The position numbers and the translations under genes are program-made. A model generated the notes under the pieces. The model searched no databases. It was given only the letters and a program-made list of their open reading frames with translations, and was not told the DNA's origin. A stretch of DNA of 64,000 nt, taken from contig NZ_AP024660.1 of assembly GCF_019977395.1 (NCBI RefSeq), positions 1,612,001 to 1,676,000 of the forward strand. Reading direction: 5' to 3'. Source of the DNA: Arthrobacter sp. NicSoilC5. GTDB taxonomy: Bacteria; Actinomycetota; Actinomycetes; Actinomycetales; Micrococcaceae. Every line of letters starts with the position of its first letter. The first letter of the stretch is position 1. This document shows, piece after piece, positions 37,943-46,571 of the stretch.

Positions 37943-39138
37943 GCCGCTTCATTTTGATCTCGCCCTCCAGCGATTGCGAACGGAAAGTTCGGGCGTCCGT
38001 AGCGCCCCTCAGCGGCTCATTGCAGTATTTTCAAGCCGCCTATCTCCCCGAATCCCCCGACGATATCCTGCGGCAGCAGGCGGGCGAACCTCCTGAGGTG
38101 CTGATTCTTGGCCCTGGCCTTCCGCAGGACGAAGCTCTCAAATTCGCCGCGGTGATGGACCTGCAGTACCCGGAAATCAGTATCGTCCTGGCAGCCGAGG
38201 ACGACGGCGAACTGGCCCTTAACGCGATGCGTTCCGGCATCCGTGACCTGATCCCCCCGTCAGCCGATATGGACCAGATCCGGGCACTGGTGGAACGGGC
38301 AAGCCTTGCCGCAGCTGGACGCCGGCGCGGTCTGGCCCCCAACACTGCCGAGCGTCCCGCCGCTGAAGGAGGGCGGGTTATCGCGGTCATGTCTCCCAAG
38401 GGCGGGGTAGGCAAGACAACGGTTGCAAGCAACCTGGCGATCGGATTGGGACAGATTTCACCGATGAGCGTGGTAATTGTCGACCTGGATCTCCAGTTCG
38501 GTGACATCGCAAGCGGCCTGATGCTCGAGCCTGAATTCACGATCACGGAAGCAGTGGTGGGTGCCGCGAGCCAGGACGCCATGGTGCTTAAGACATATCT
38601 GTCTCTGCACCCCAGCAACATTTACGTCCTGTGTGCGCCCCGCAATCCCATCGACATGGATCGGATATCCGGCGAAAATATCAGCCACCTGCTGCGCCAA
38701 TTGCGGGCCGAATTCCAGTATGTGGTGGTCGATACTGCACCCGGCCTGGGCGAGCACGTGCTGGCAACACTGGAGCAGGCCACGGATGCTGTTTGGGTTT
38801 GCGGCATGGATGTTCCCAGCATTCGTGGATTGCGGACTGGATTCCAAATCCTTTCGGAACTGGATCTCCTTCCAGATAACAGGCACGTTGTCCTCAACAT
38901 GGCCGATCGGCGGACAGGCCTTACGGTCCAGGACGTGGAGGCCACCATTGGCGCTCCAGTTGACGTCGTCTTACCCAAGTCCCGCGCCGTACCGTTCTCC
39001 ACGAACAAAGGAGTCCCCCTTCTCCAGGACGGAAGCCGGGATGGAGCGGCGAAAGGGCTGCGTCGGCTGGTGGAGCGTTTCAAACCCAACTGGGAAGCAC
39101 CACGCAAGAAGGTTCATAGAAGGGCGGTAGTGCAGTGA
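37939..39138 (+). CDS. cpaE: CpaE/TadZ-like localisation ATPase, Tad locus 1
   Basis: A 399-residue protein with an atypical receiver-like N-terminal domain lacking the phospho-Asp (VLILGPGLPQDEAL) and a ParA/MinD-type ATPase domain with deviant Walker A PKGGVGKTTVASNLAIG near residue 155 and IVDLDLQFGD. TadZ proteins place the Tad machine at a cell site. It overlaps cpaB and cpaF by 4 bp each. Confidence 0.9.
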   Translation: MSRFILISPSSDCERKVRASVAPLSGSLQYFQAAYLPESPDDILRQQAGEPPEVLILGPGLPQDEALKFAAVMDLQYPEISIVLAAEDDGELALNAMRSGIRDLIPPSADMDQIRALVERASLAAAGRRRGLAPNTAERPAAEGGRVIAVMSPKGGVGKTTVASNLAIGLGQISPMSVVIVDLDLQFGDIASGLMLEPEFTITEAVVGAASQDAMVLKTYLSLHPSNIYVLCAPRNPIDMDRISGENISHLLRQLRAEFQYVVVDTAPGLGEHVLATLEQATDAVWVCGMDVPSIRGLRTGFQILSELDLLPDNRHVVLNMADRRTGLTVQDVEATIGAPVDVVLPKSRAVPFSTNKGVPLLQDGSRDGAAKGLRRLVERFKPNWEAPRKKVHRRAVVQ

Positions 39139-40580
39139 GTCTCTCAAACCGTTTTGCCAAGATGCGTGGCGAATCCGATCCCGGTGCTGTCGCAATGCCC
39201 CCATCTGCCGCCTCCACTCTGGGCGCTATCCAGCAGGCGCAGGCAGCAGAGCAAGCCCAAGCCCCGGTGACAGTGGAAGTTACCGGGGGGATTGCGAGCG
39301 AAGCGCTTACAGGTCTTAAGGAGCGTGCGAGCCAGGCACTGTACGAAAGGCTTGGCTCCCGGATCACTGACTCATCCCTGGAGGAGGCGGAACTCCATCA
39401 GTTTGTGAAGGATGAGTTGAAGGCAGTCGTCGATGAAGAACAGGTCCCGTTGTCACAGGGTGAGCGACAGCGACTCACGCGGGAGATCATCGACGACGTT
39501 CTAGGGCACGGGCCGCTGCAGCGGTACCTTGATGACCCGTCAGTCACTGAAATTATGGTTAACAGGGCGGACCAGATTTATGTGGAGCGGAACGGCCACC
39601 TGTTCCTCACTGACACTAAGTTCAGCAATGAGGAGGCGCTGCGGAGGGTCATCGAACGGATCGTCACCCGGATTGGTCGGCGGATCGACGAATCCTCCCC
39701 GCTTGTGGATGCCCGCTTGGCTGATGGATCGCGCGTAAACGCCATCATTCCCCCGTTGGCCGTCAACGGCGCGTCTCTGACTATTCGAAAGTTCGGGCGG
39801 GAGGCGTTGACGGTACAAAAACTGATCAGCTTCGGAAGCCTGTCCCCGGAGATGGCCGAACTGCTCCAGGCCTGTGTCCTGGCCCGGATGAACATCATCG
39901 TCTCCGGCGGTACCGGCACCGGTAAAACGACAATGCTGAATGTCCTTTCGTCTTTTATCCCTGCCACGGACCGCATTGTGACCATTGAGGATGCGGTGGA
40001 ACTGCAACTCCAGCAGGACCACGTGGTCAGGCTTGAAAGCCGGCCGGCAAACATTGAGGGCAAAGGTGAAGTGTCCATCCGTGACCTGGTCCGCAACTCC
40101 CTCCGCATGAGGCCGGACCGGATCGTGGTTGGTGAGGTCCGCGGGGGCGAATCTTTGGACATGCTGCAAGCGATGAACACCGGTCACGACGGTTCAATCT
40201 CGACCGTGCACGCTAACTCACCACGGGATGCGGTGGCCCGGCTGGAAACCCTCGTCCTGATGGCGGGTATGGACTTGCCCCTCCGGGCGATCCGGGAGCA
40301 GATCGCATCAGCGGTCAACCTGATCGTGCATATCTCCCGGCTTCGCGACGGTACTCGCCGAGTTACTCACATAACTGAGGTGCAGGGCATGGAAGGCGAC
40401 ATCGTCACGCTTCAAGATGCTTTCGTCTTCGACTACTCTGCGGGCATTGACGCGAACGGCCGATTCCTTGGGAAACCTGTACCCACTGGAGTCCGGCCCC
40501 GCTTCACTGACAGATTCGAGGAACTGGGAATCAAGATCTCACCTGCCGTTTTTGGCGCACAAGTGCCAAGGAGTCGATAG
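39135..40580 (+). CDS. cpaF: CpaF/TadA pilus assembly ATPase, Tad locus 1
   Basis: The secretion ATPase that powers Flp pilus assembly; 481 residues. It shows the GSPE-type N-terminal domain (DDPSVTEIMVNRADQIYVER), Walker A SGGTGTGKTTMLNVLSSF near residue 260, the Asp box region IVTIEDAVELQLQQDH and the His box STVHANSPRDAVARLE. GTG start with a GTGA overlap to cpaE; tadB starts on the base after its stop. Its C-terminal part is very close to that of locus 2. Confidence 0.93.
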   Translation: MSLSNRFAKMRGESDPGAVAMPPSAASTLGAIQQAQAAEQAQAPVTVEVTGGIASEALTGLKERASQALYERLGSRITDSSLEEAELHQFVKDELKAVVDEEQVPLSQGERQRLTREIIDDVLGHGPLQRYLDDPSVTEIMVNRADQIYVERNGHLFLTDTKFSNEEALRRVIERIVTRIGRRIDESSPLVDARLADGSRVNAIIPPLAVNGASLTIRKFGREALTVQKLISFGSLSPEMAELLQACVLARMNIIVSGGTGTGKTTMLNVLSSFIPATDRIVTIEDAVELQLQQDHVVRLESRPANIEGKGEVSIRDLVRNSLRMRPDRIVVGEVRGGESLDMLQAMNTGHDGSISTVHANSPRDAVARLETLVLMAGMDLPLRAIREQIASAVNLIVHISRLRDGTRRVTHITEVQGMEGDIVTLQDAFVFDYSAGIDANGRFLGKPVPTGVRPRFTDRFEELGIKISPAVFGAQVPRSR

Positions 40581-41534
40581 ATGGAAATTCCAGAAGCCCC
40601 GGTCACAGTCTTGATCGCGGGAGTGCTGCTTATCTTCACCTCGATCGTTGTCACCTTCGTCGTCGTACTGAAACCCCGGAACGCGATCCCGCTATCACGC
40701 CGGCGTCCGGATGTGCCCGCAAGTACTTCCAGGCTGACACTCCTCACCGAAACGGCAGTCGGTGCCATCAACAAGCGTATGAAGGGGAGAAACGACTTCC
40801 TGGTCAACCGCGACAAACTGGAACGGGCTGGACTGAAGACCCAGCCGGCCGACTTCCTGCTCATGATGGGCGCTGGCGCCCTGGCCGGCAGCGTATTCGG
40901 TTTTCTGCTTGGGGGGCTCTTCTTCGCAATCATTTTGTTCGCAGTTGTTCCCGCCGGAATGCTCGCCTATCTTTCGGTACTCACCTCAAGGCGCAAGAGC
41001 AAGTTCGACGAGCAACTGCCAGACACCTTGCAAATGCTGACGGGAAGCATGCGGGCCGGCCACTCCCTTCTACGGGCTATTGATGCGTCAGCACGGGAAA
41101 GCGATGCCCCTATGTCGGAAGAACTGAGCAGGATCGTCAACGAGACTCGGATCGGTCGTGATCTTGGGGAATCCATGACGGAAGTGTCCACCCGTACCGG
41201 CAGTGAAGACTTTGGGTGGATCTCACAAGCCATCGAAATCCACCGCGAGGTAGGCGGAGACCTGGCGGAAGTGCTTGACCATGTCGGGGAAACTATCCGC
41301 GATCGCAACCAGATACGCCGACAGGTCAAGGCCCTAAGCGCCGAAGGAAAGATGTCGGCTGCCGTTCTCATGGGATTGCCAGTGGTCTTGTTCTTCGCGT
41401 TGATCCTGATCAACGGTCAATACGCAAAGACGTTTACGAGCACAGTCCCAGGGTTCCTGATGCTGGGCGCTGCAGCCGTAATGCTCACTGCCGGTGGCTT
41501 CTGGCTCAGCCGGCTGATCAAGCCAAAGTATTAG
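40581..41534 (+). CDS. tadB: TadB inner-membrane platform protein, Tad locus 1
   Basis: A 317-residue member of the GspF/T2SSF family forming the membrane platform with TadC. Hydrophobic segments lie at the N-terminus, near residues 95-135 and at the C-terminus; the cytoplasmic F domain reads LPDTLQMLTGSMRAGHSLLR and IHREVGGDLAEVLDHVGETI. AAGGAG lies 7 bases before the ATG. Confidence 0.9.
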   Translation: MEIPEAPVTVLIAGVLLIFTSIVVTFVVVLKPRNAIPLSRRRPDVPASTSRLTLLTETAVGAINKRMKGRNDFLVNRDKLERAGLKTQPADFLLMMGAGALAGSVFGFLLGGLFFAIILFAVVPAGMLAYLSVLTSRRKSKFDEQLPDTLQMLTGSMRAGHSLLRAIDASARESDAPMSEELSRIVNETRIGRDLGESMTEVSTRTGSEDFGWISQAIEIHREVGGDLAEVLDHVGETIRDRNQIRRQVKALSAEGKMSAAVLMGLPVVLFFALILINGQYAKTFTSTVPGFLMLGAAAVMLTAGGFWLSRLIKPKY

Positions 41535-41543
41535 GAGAGCGAC

Positions 41544-42416
41544 ATGTCACCTATTGCACTCGGGGCCATACTTGCCATCATTCTGCCCGTGTCCTATCTG
41601 GTTTGGTCTGTAGCCGCTACGGACAGGGTTGCGATCCGGAACATACAGGCCAATCTGGGGCAGCGTGCCAGGAACGCTGCCCCACAAACCCTGTCACTGG
41701 AATTCAGCGCCTTCACCCGCAAAGTCACGCCGGTCCGCTATGTAACCTGGCTGGACAAACAGCTCGCTGCCCTGGGGCGCCCCAAAGAGTGGCCCCTCGA
41801 ACGCCTACTGGCCGTAAAACCGCTGCTGGCCCTCGGAGCCGGACTCCTCGGCCTGTTCTACTTCTTTGCCTCGCCGGAGCCGTCTCGCTTCGCGATCCTC
41901 CTTGCCGCTACTGCGTTTGGCTACTTCGCTCCGGACCTGCTGATACGCACTAATGCTGAGAAGCGGAGAGACAAAATCCGGCAGGAGCTGCCGAACACAC
42001 TTGACCAGATGCTGATCTCCGTTCAAGCGGGCCTCGGATTTGAGGCTGCGATGGCCCGTACGGCTCAAAATGGGGACGGCCCCCTCGCGGACGAAATGAC
42101 GCGCACCCTGCAGGACATGCAGGTGGGGCGTTCCAGGAAGGAAGCCTACCTGGCTATGTCGGATCGTGTTGATGTTCCCGACCTGCGCTCATTCCTACGT
42201 GCCATTGTGCAGGCGGATGCGTACGGAATCGCCATCGCAAAAGTGCTGAAGGTTCAAGCCCACGAAATGCGGATGAAGCGCCGCCAGCGGGCCGAAGAAC
42301 ACGCAATGAAGATCCCCGTGAAGATCCTCTTCCCGCTCATCTTCTTCATCTTCCCGACCCTCTTCATCATCCTTTTGGGGCCGGCAGTCATGAACATCAT
42401 CGCTGCATTCTCCTAG
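41544..42416 (+). CDS. tadC: TadC inner-membrane platform protein, Tad locus 1
   Basis: A 290-residue second GspF-family protein. The F domain has ELPNTLDQMLISVQAGLGFE and RTLQDMQVGRSRKEAYLAMS, with a C-terminal pair of hydrophobic segments (KILFPLIFFIFPTLFIILL). AGGAG precedes the ATG. Nine bp after tadB and 8 bp before the third flp gene. Confidence 0.9.
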   Translation: MSPIALGAILAIILPVSYLVWSVAATDRVAIRNIQANLGQRARNAAPQTLSLEFSAFTRKVTPVRYVTWLDKQLAALGRPKEWPLERLLAVKPLLALGAGLLGLFYFFASPEPSRFAILLAATAFGYFAPDLLIRTNAEKRRDKIRQELPNTLDQMLISVQAGLGFEAAMARTAQNGDGPLADEMTRTLQDMQVGRSRKEAYLAMSDRVDVPDLRSFLRAIVQADAYGIAIAKVLKVQAHEMRMKRRQRAEEHAMKIPVKILFPLIFFIFPTLFIILLGPAVMNIIAAFS

Positions 42417-42424
42417 GAGGAGAT

Positions 42425-42637
42425 ATGAAGAACCTGGTCACAACCTTGTCCCTGGCCCGAAGCATCACACAGCGGCTTAGGAGTGAAGAAGACGGGGCCA
42501 CCGCAACTGAATATGCGATCACAGTAGGTTTCATTGCCATCGTGATTGTGGCTGGTGTGGGCCTATTTGGAATCTCGCTCAACGGCTACTTTGGCAACCT
42601 CACCGCCGGGATCAAGACGGCGCTGGGTATTCCCTAA
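42425..42637 (+). CDS. flp: Flp-family pilin, third copy (end of Tad locus 1)
   Basis: A 70-residue prepilin with a leader ending RSEEDG and a mature start ATATEYAITVGFIAIVIV, keeping Glu5-Tyr6. It diverges from the first two copies in the tail (GYFGNLTAGIKTALGIP). A strong AGGAGGAG site precedes the ATG. It is followed by a clear terminator, so it closes the first Tad operon. Confidence 0.9.
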   Translation: MKNLVTTLSLARSITQRLRSEEDGATATEYAITVGFIAIVIVAGVGLFGISLNGYFGNLTAGIKTALGIP

Positions 42638-42677
42638 CAGAAGCGCCCAGCGCCGCGACCTAAGGCGCCCAATGACC

Positions 42678-42714
42678 GGACCCCCTCGGCACCCAGAACC
42701 GAGGGGGTCCTTTT
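42678..42714 (+). terminator. Terminator of Tad locus 1
   Basis: GGACCCCCTCGG (42678-42689) pairs perfectly with CCGAGGGGGTCC (42699-42710), followed by TTTT. It lies 40 bp past the third flp stop and marks the border between the two Tad operons. The rest of the gap to 42903 shows nothing else recognised. Confidence 0.92.
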
Positions 42715-42903
42715 GTGTGTTCAGCCCTGGCAGGGATCCATCAAAAGCACAGGACAGACCCAGCAAAAGCGCAGGAAAAGTACACGGCGTAAAGGCTTTG
42801 CGCAGGATGGTGCAAGATCAGGTCAAGAGTGCGAATCACGTTGCTAATTTCGATGCAGTGCTGGTGCTGGGCCAGCCAATCCGTCTCGCACAGGAGTACA
42901 GAA

Positions 42904-43110
42904 ATGCTTTCTCTCTACACCAACCTCATGATCCGTCTTCGCAGCGAAAAGGGAGCCACCGCCGTTGAATACGGCATCATGGTCGCCCTCATCGCGGTCG
43001 TCATCATCGTCGCAGTCAGCACCCTCGGCGGGCAGCTCGGCACGATGTTCACAAACGTCTCCACTGATGTTGCTCACCCGTCAACTACCGCCATTCCGAC
43101 AAGCCGGTAA
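42904..43110 (+). CDS. flp: Flp-family pilin, Tad locus 2
   Basis: A 68-residue prepilin. The leader ends RSEKG and the mature part begins ATAVEYGIMVALIAVVIIVA with Glu5-Tyr6. The frame is open from 42829, but the ATG at 42904 has AGGAG 9 bases upstream and gives a normal leader of about 18 residues. First gene of the second Tad operon. Confidence 0.9.
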   Translation: MLSLYTNLMIRLRSEKGATAVEYGIMVALIAVVIIVAVSTLGGQLGTMFTNVSTDVAHPSTTAIPTSR

Positions 43111-43199
43111 CAGCAACTCCCACCCGTCGTTCCGGACCCATATCGAAACGGCGGCCTCTGCAAAGCAGAACCCAGGCAATCCAAGAGGAGGTGCATCAG

Positions 43200-43574
43200 G
43201 TGAAACGTGATTCGGAGCGCGGGGCAGCCGCCGTCGAATTCGCTATCCTGCTGCCCCTCCTCTTGATGCTTGTGCTGGGCACGATCGAGTTCGGGCGTGC
43301 CTACAACGCCCAGATCACGCTCACGAATGCGGCCCGTGACGGCGTCCGCGTGATGGCCATCAACAACGACGCAGCCGCCGCCAAGACTGCAGCCCAGAAC
43401 GCAGCGGCCTCGGTCAGCAGCACTATCCCCGCCTCGGACATCACGCTCAGCACGGCCACGTGCAGCACGGGGAATCAGGTAACCCTAACCATCAACTACA
43501 CGCTGTCCACCATCACAGGTATCGCCGGTCCCTTCCCAATGACAGGCAAGGGAGTAATGCTGTGCGGCGGCTAG
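43200..43574 (+). CDS. tadE: TadE-like pseudopilin, Tad locus 2
   Basis: A 124-residue counterpart of 35742-36164: RGAAAVEFAILLPLLLMLVL helix with Glu5, two Cys and the C-terminus LCGG. GTG at 43200 is chosen because AGGAGG lies 8 bases before it; the GTG at 43191 overlaps that site. The last 13 bp overlap tadG, exactly as in locus 1. Confidence 0.87.
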   Translation: MKRDSERGAAAVEFAILLPLLLMLVLGTIEFGRAYNAQITLTNAARDGVRVMAINNDAAAAKTAAQNAAASVSSTIPASDITLSTATCSTGNQVTLTINYTLSTITGIAGPFPMTGKGVMLCGG

Positions 43575-44602
43575 GCAGGAACCTGCACGGGGAGCGCGGC
43601 GCCATCAGCGTTATTGTCGCGATCCTCCTGGTAACCCTTCTCGGGTTCGTGGCCATTGCCGTGGACGTCGGAGCCATCTATTCAGAACGTGCACAGCTGC
43701 AAAACGGTGCCGATGCTTCTGCAATTGCACTGGCACAAAAGTGCGCGAGGAACAGTGCCGATACGACATTGTGTTCAACGACGTCGACGCTTGCCGCAAG
43801 CCTTGCAAACCAGAATGCCTTGGACGGCATGAGCAACGTGAGCGACATCCAGCTGGATACAACGGCGAGGACCGTTTCGGTCATAACAACTGCCAAGGAG
43901 AATGGAGCACCGGACAACTCGGTCTCCCTTTTCTTCGCCGGAGTCCTTGGTATCCCTTCGAAAGAGGTTGGCGCCAAAGCCTCGGCCGTATGGGGCAGCC
44001 CAAAGGCGGGTCGCACGGCTTTTCCCTTGGCTTTCTCAATCTGCCAGGTCAAGGACAACATCGATGGAGCGCTGCAGCTTTTGCAGGACCACGGCCAGAA
44101 TGCCAATGCCTCGTGCAATTACGGACCCTCCGGAGCGGCGGTGTCCGGCGGCTACGGGTGGCTGGTCCAAGACGCCGGAAAGTGCGGCGGCACGATTGAC
44201 CTGGCCGTGAGCGAGGGCGGCAGCGACCCGGGCAACAACGCTCCCGGCAACTGCGATGCCACCTTGAACGGCTGGGGAAAGGACATCGCGGCCGGCAAGA
44301 AGGTTATCGTGCTGCTCCCGGTCTTCGACAAAATTACCGGTACTGGCTCCGGAGCCGTGTACAGCTTGGTTTCCTTTGCAGCCTTCGACGTCACGGGCTG
44401 GAAGTTCAGCGGCGGCACAGGCCTCCCTTATGAATTTCAAAGCACCAAGTCCACAACAACCGGACTCACCACGGCTACCCAATGCACCGGAAACTGCCGC
44501 GGCATCATCGGCAAGTTCGTCACCTACGTCTCACTTGCCGACGGGTACACCCTTGGCCCCGTGGACCTTTACGGCGCCACAATCGTCCGCCCTACCCTCT
44601 AG
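43562..44602 (+). CDS. tadG: TadG-like pilus assembly protein, Tad locus 2
   Basis: A 346-residue counterpart of the locus-1 protein: helix GAISVIVAILLVTLLGFVAI, then DVGAIYSERAQLQNGADASA and a long extracytoplasmic region with eight Cys in matching order. The GTG start lies inside the 3' end of tadE (13-bp overlap). Confidence 0.84.
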   Translation: MRRLGRNLHGERGAISVIVAILLVTLLGFVAIAVDVGAIYSERAQLQNGADASAIALAQKCARNSADTTLCSTTSTLAASLANQNALDGMSNVSDIQLDTTARTVSVITTAKENGAPDNSVSLFFAGVLGIPSKEVGAKASAVWGSPKAGRTAFPLAFSICQVKDNIDGALQLLQDHGQNANASCNYGPSGAAVSGGYGWLVQDAGKCGGTIDLAVSEGGSDPGNNAPGNCDATLNGWGKDIAAGKKVIVLLPVFDKITGTGSGAVYSLVSFAAFDVTGWKFSGGTGLPYEFQSTKSTTTGLTTATQCTGNCRGIIGKFVTYVSLADGYTLGPVDLYGATIVRPTL

Positions 44603-44625
44603 CGCTACCCCCTTCAGGAGAAAAA

Positions 44626-45381
44626 GTGAAGTCTCGCATGCTCGCCGGCACGGCCGCAGTAGCCCTGGCGCTTGTGGGAGCCATCCTCATCATCTTCTAC
44701 GCGAACGGCGCCGACGCACGGGCCATGGCCAGCACCAACCCCAAGAAAGTGCTGGTTGTTCAAAAAGCGATCCCGGCCGGAACGCCGGTGAATGACATGG
44801 CGGCCTCGCTCGTCATTGAGGACGTGCCCGCAGCCGGTGTAGCCGCCACAGCACTCACGTCCTTGGATGGTAAGGGCGGGACTGTCGCCGGCGTAGCCCT
44901 GGTCCCCGGCGAGCAGCTGCTCGCCGAACGCCTCGTCGCACCCGCAGATGCCAAGAACACCGGTGCCGTCAAGATCCCCGCTGGCTTGCAAGAAGTGACC
45001 TTTGAGCTTGAGCCCAAGCGCGTAGTGGGCGGGCGCCTCGAGGCTGGAGACCACGTCGGTATTGCCCTTAACTTCTCAGCCGGAGCGGATAAGACCAAAG
45101 CAGGTGATCCCACTACCCAGCTCACCGTCCGCAAAGCACTGGTGACCGCCGTGCAACGGGCGCCTCAGGCAACCCCAACCGCTAAGCCCACTGACGGAAC
45201 TAATCCCCAAGACACCACCCTCCCCCAAGGCTCACTCATGGTCACCGTCGCCGTCAGCGACGTCGACGCCAGCAAGATCATCTTCACCTCGATCAACGGC
45301 GAGCTCTGGCTGACGAAGGAGCCACTGGACGCAGCAGACAGCGGCCCCGCAATGGCCAGGAAGGACACGGTGTACAAGTGA
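44626..45381 (+). CDS. cpaB: CpaB/RcpC-like SAF-domain pilus protein, Tad locus 2
   Basis: A 251-residue protein with membrane anchor (AGTAAVALALVGAILIIFY), SAF domain (VLVVQKAIPAGTPVNDMA, LVPGEQLLAERLVA) and KRVVGGRLEAGDHVGIALN. GTG at 44626 follows AGGAG. The frame is open upstream to 44482, but that part overlaps tadG and is not needed. cpaE overlaps by 4 bp. Confidence 0.88.
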   Translation: MKSRMLAGTAAVALALVGAILIIFYANGADARAMASTNPKKVLVVQKAIPAGTPVNDMAASLVIEDVPAAGVAATALTSLDGKGGTVAGVALVPGEQLLAERLVAPADAKNTGAVKIPAGLQEVTFELEPKRVVGGRLEAGDHVGIALNFSAGADKTKAGDPTTQLTVRKALVTAVQRAPQATPTAKPTDGTNPQDTTLPQGSLMVTVAVSDVDASKIIFTSINGELWLTKEPLDAADSGPAMARKDTVYK

Positions 45382-46571
45382 GCCGCTTCGTCCTCCTCTC
45401 CCCCAGCACCGAGTTCGACCAGAAGCTACGCGCCGCCGTCGCCAACGGCCTCCGCGGAACCGTCCAGACCATCGCGAGTGACATCCTTCCCGCAGGCCCG
45501 GCGGAACTGTTCGCCCTCCTCAACCAGGAGCAGCCGGAAGTCCTGATCATCGGCCCCGACGTCCCGTATGAAGAGGCACTAAGGTTCGCCAAGGTCTTCG
45601 ATGTCCAGCTCCCCGGCCTGAGCCTGGTCCTGGTCAGCGATGTGGACCCTGACTACCTCCTCTACGCCATGCGCGCGGGCATCCGCGACATCCTCAGCCC
45701 GCAGGCCGACGCCGCGGAAATCAGGGTGCTGCTGGAGCGCGCCTGCCAGTCCTTCGCCACCCGCCACCGCGGCCCGGAGACCCAGCAGGCAGAGAACGGC
45801 AGCGGCCTGGTCATCGGTGTCTTCTCCCCCAAGGGCGGCGTGGGCAAGACCACGCTGGCCACCAACATCGCCATCGGCCTGGGCCAGATCGCGCCCATGA
45901 GCGTGGTCATCGTGGACCTGGACCTGCAGTTCGGGGACGTCGCCTCCGGCCTGTACCTCAACCCACAGCACACCGTCACGGATGCCGTCACCCCCGCCGC
46001 CGCCCAGGACTCCCTGGTTTTGAAGGCCTTCCTCACGGTCCACCCGGCCGGCATCTACGCGCTCTGCGCCCCGCCCAACCCCGTGGACGCGGACCACATC
46101 ACCCCGGAACAAATCGGCCACCTGCTGGAACAGCTGGCCCACGAGTTCCAGTACGTGGTCATCGACACCGCCCCCGGCATGCCGGAAATCGGCCTCGCCG
46201 CCATGGAACAGTGCACCGACGTGGTCTGGGTCAGCGCCATGGACATCCCCAGCCTGCGCGGCCTCCGCTCCGGCCTGGAAGTCCTCCGCCAGCTGGACAT
46301 CATGCCCGAATCCCGCCACGTGGTCCTCAACATGGCCGACGCCAAATCCGGCCTGAACGTCCGCGACGTCGAGTCCACCATCGGCGCGCCCGTCGACGTC
46401 AGCGTCCCCCGCTCCCGCGCCGTGGCCCTGTCCACCAACCGCGGCATCCCCATCCTCCAGGAATCCAAGAAGGACCCCGCCGTGAAGAGCCTCCGCCAGT
46501 TGGTGGAGCGCTTCAACCCGGCATGGCGCACGCAGGCCCAGCGGAAACTTCACCGAAGGGTGGTCATCTGA
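45378..46571 (+). CDS. cpaE: CpaE/TadZ-like localisation ATPase, Tad locus 2
   Basis: 397 residues, with the same two-domain layout as locus 1: pseudo-receiver (VLIIGPDVPYEEALRFAKVF) and ParA-type ATPase with PKGGVGKTTLATNIAIG near residue 152 and VIVDLDLQFGD. Codons are clearly more GC-rich than in locus 1. The TGA overlaps the cpaF ATG by one base. Confidence 0.9.
   Translation: MSRFVLLSPSTEFDQKLRAAVANGLRGTVQTIASDILPAGPAELFALLNQEQPEVLIIGPDVPYEEALRFAKVFDVQLPGLSLVLVSDVDPDYLLYAMRAGIRDILSPQADAAEIRVLLERACQSFATRHRGPETQQAENGSGLVIGVFSPKGGVGKTTLATNIAIGLGQIAPMSVVIVDLDLQFGDVASGLYLNPQHTVTDAVTPAAAQDSLVLKAFLTVHPAGIYALCAPPNPVDADHITPEQIGHLLEQLAHEFQYVVIDTAPGMPEIGLAAMEQCTDVVWVSAMDIPSLRGLRSGLEVLRQLDIMPESRHVVLNMADAKSGLNVRDVESTIGAPVDVSVPRSRAVALSTNRGIPILQESKKDPAVKSLRQLVERFNPAWRTQAQRKLHRRVVI

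Noticed and set aside
42829..42903. Longer start for the locus-2 Flp pilin
   Set aside because: The ATG at 42904 has a good ribosome-binding site and gives a normal leader; the extension is not pilin-like.
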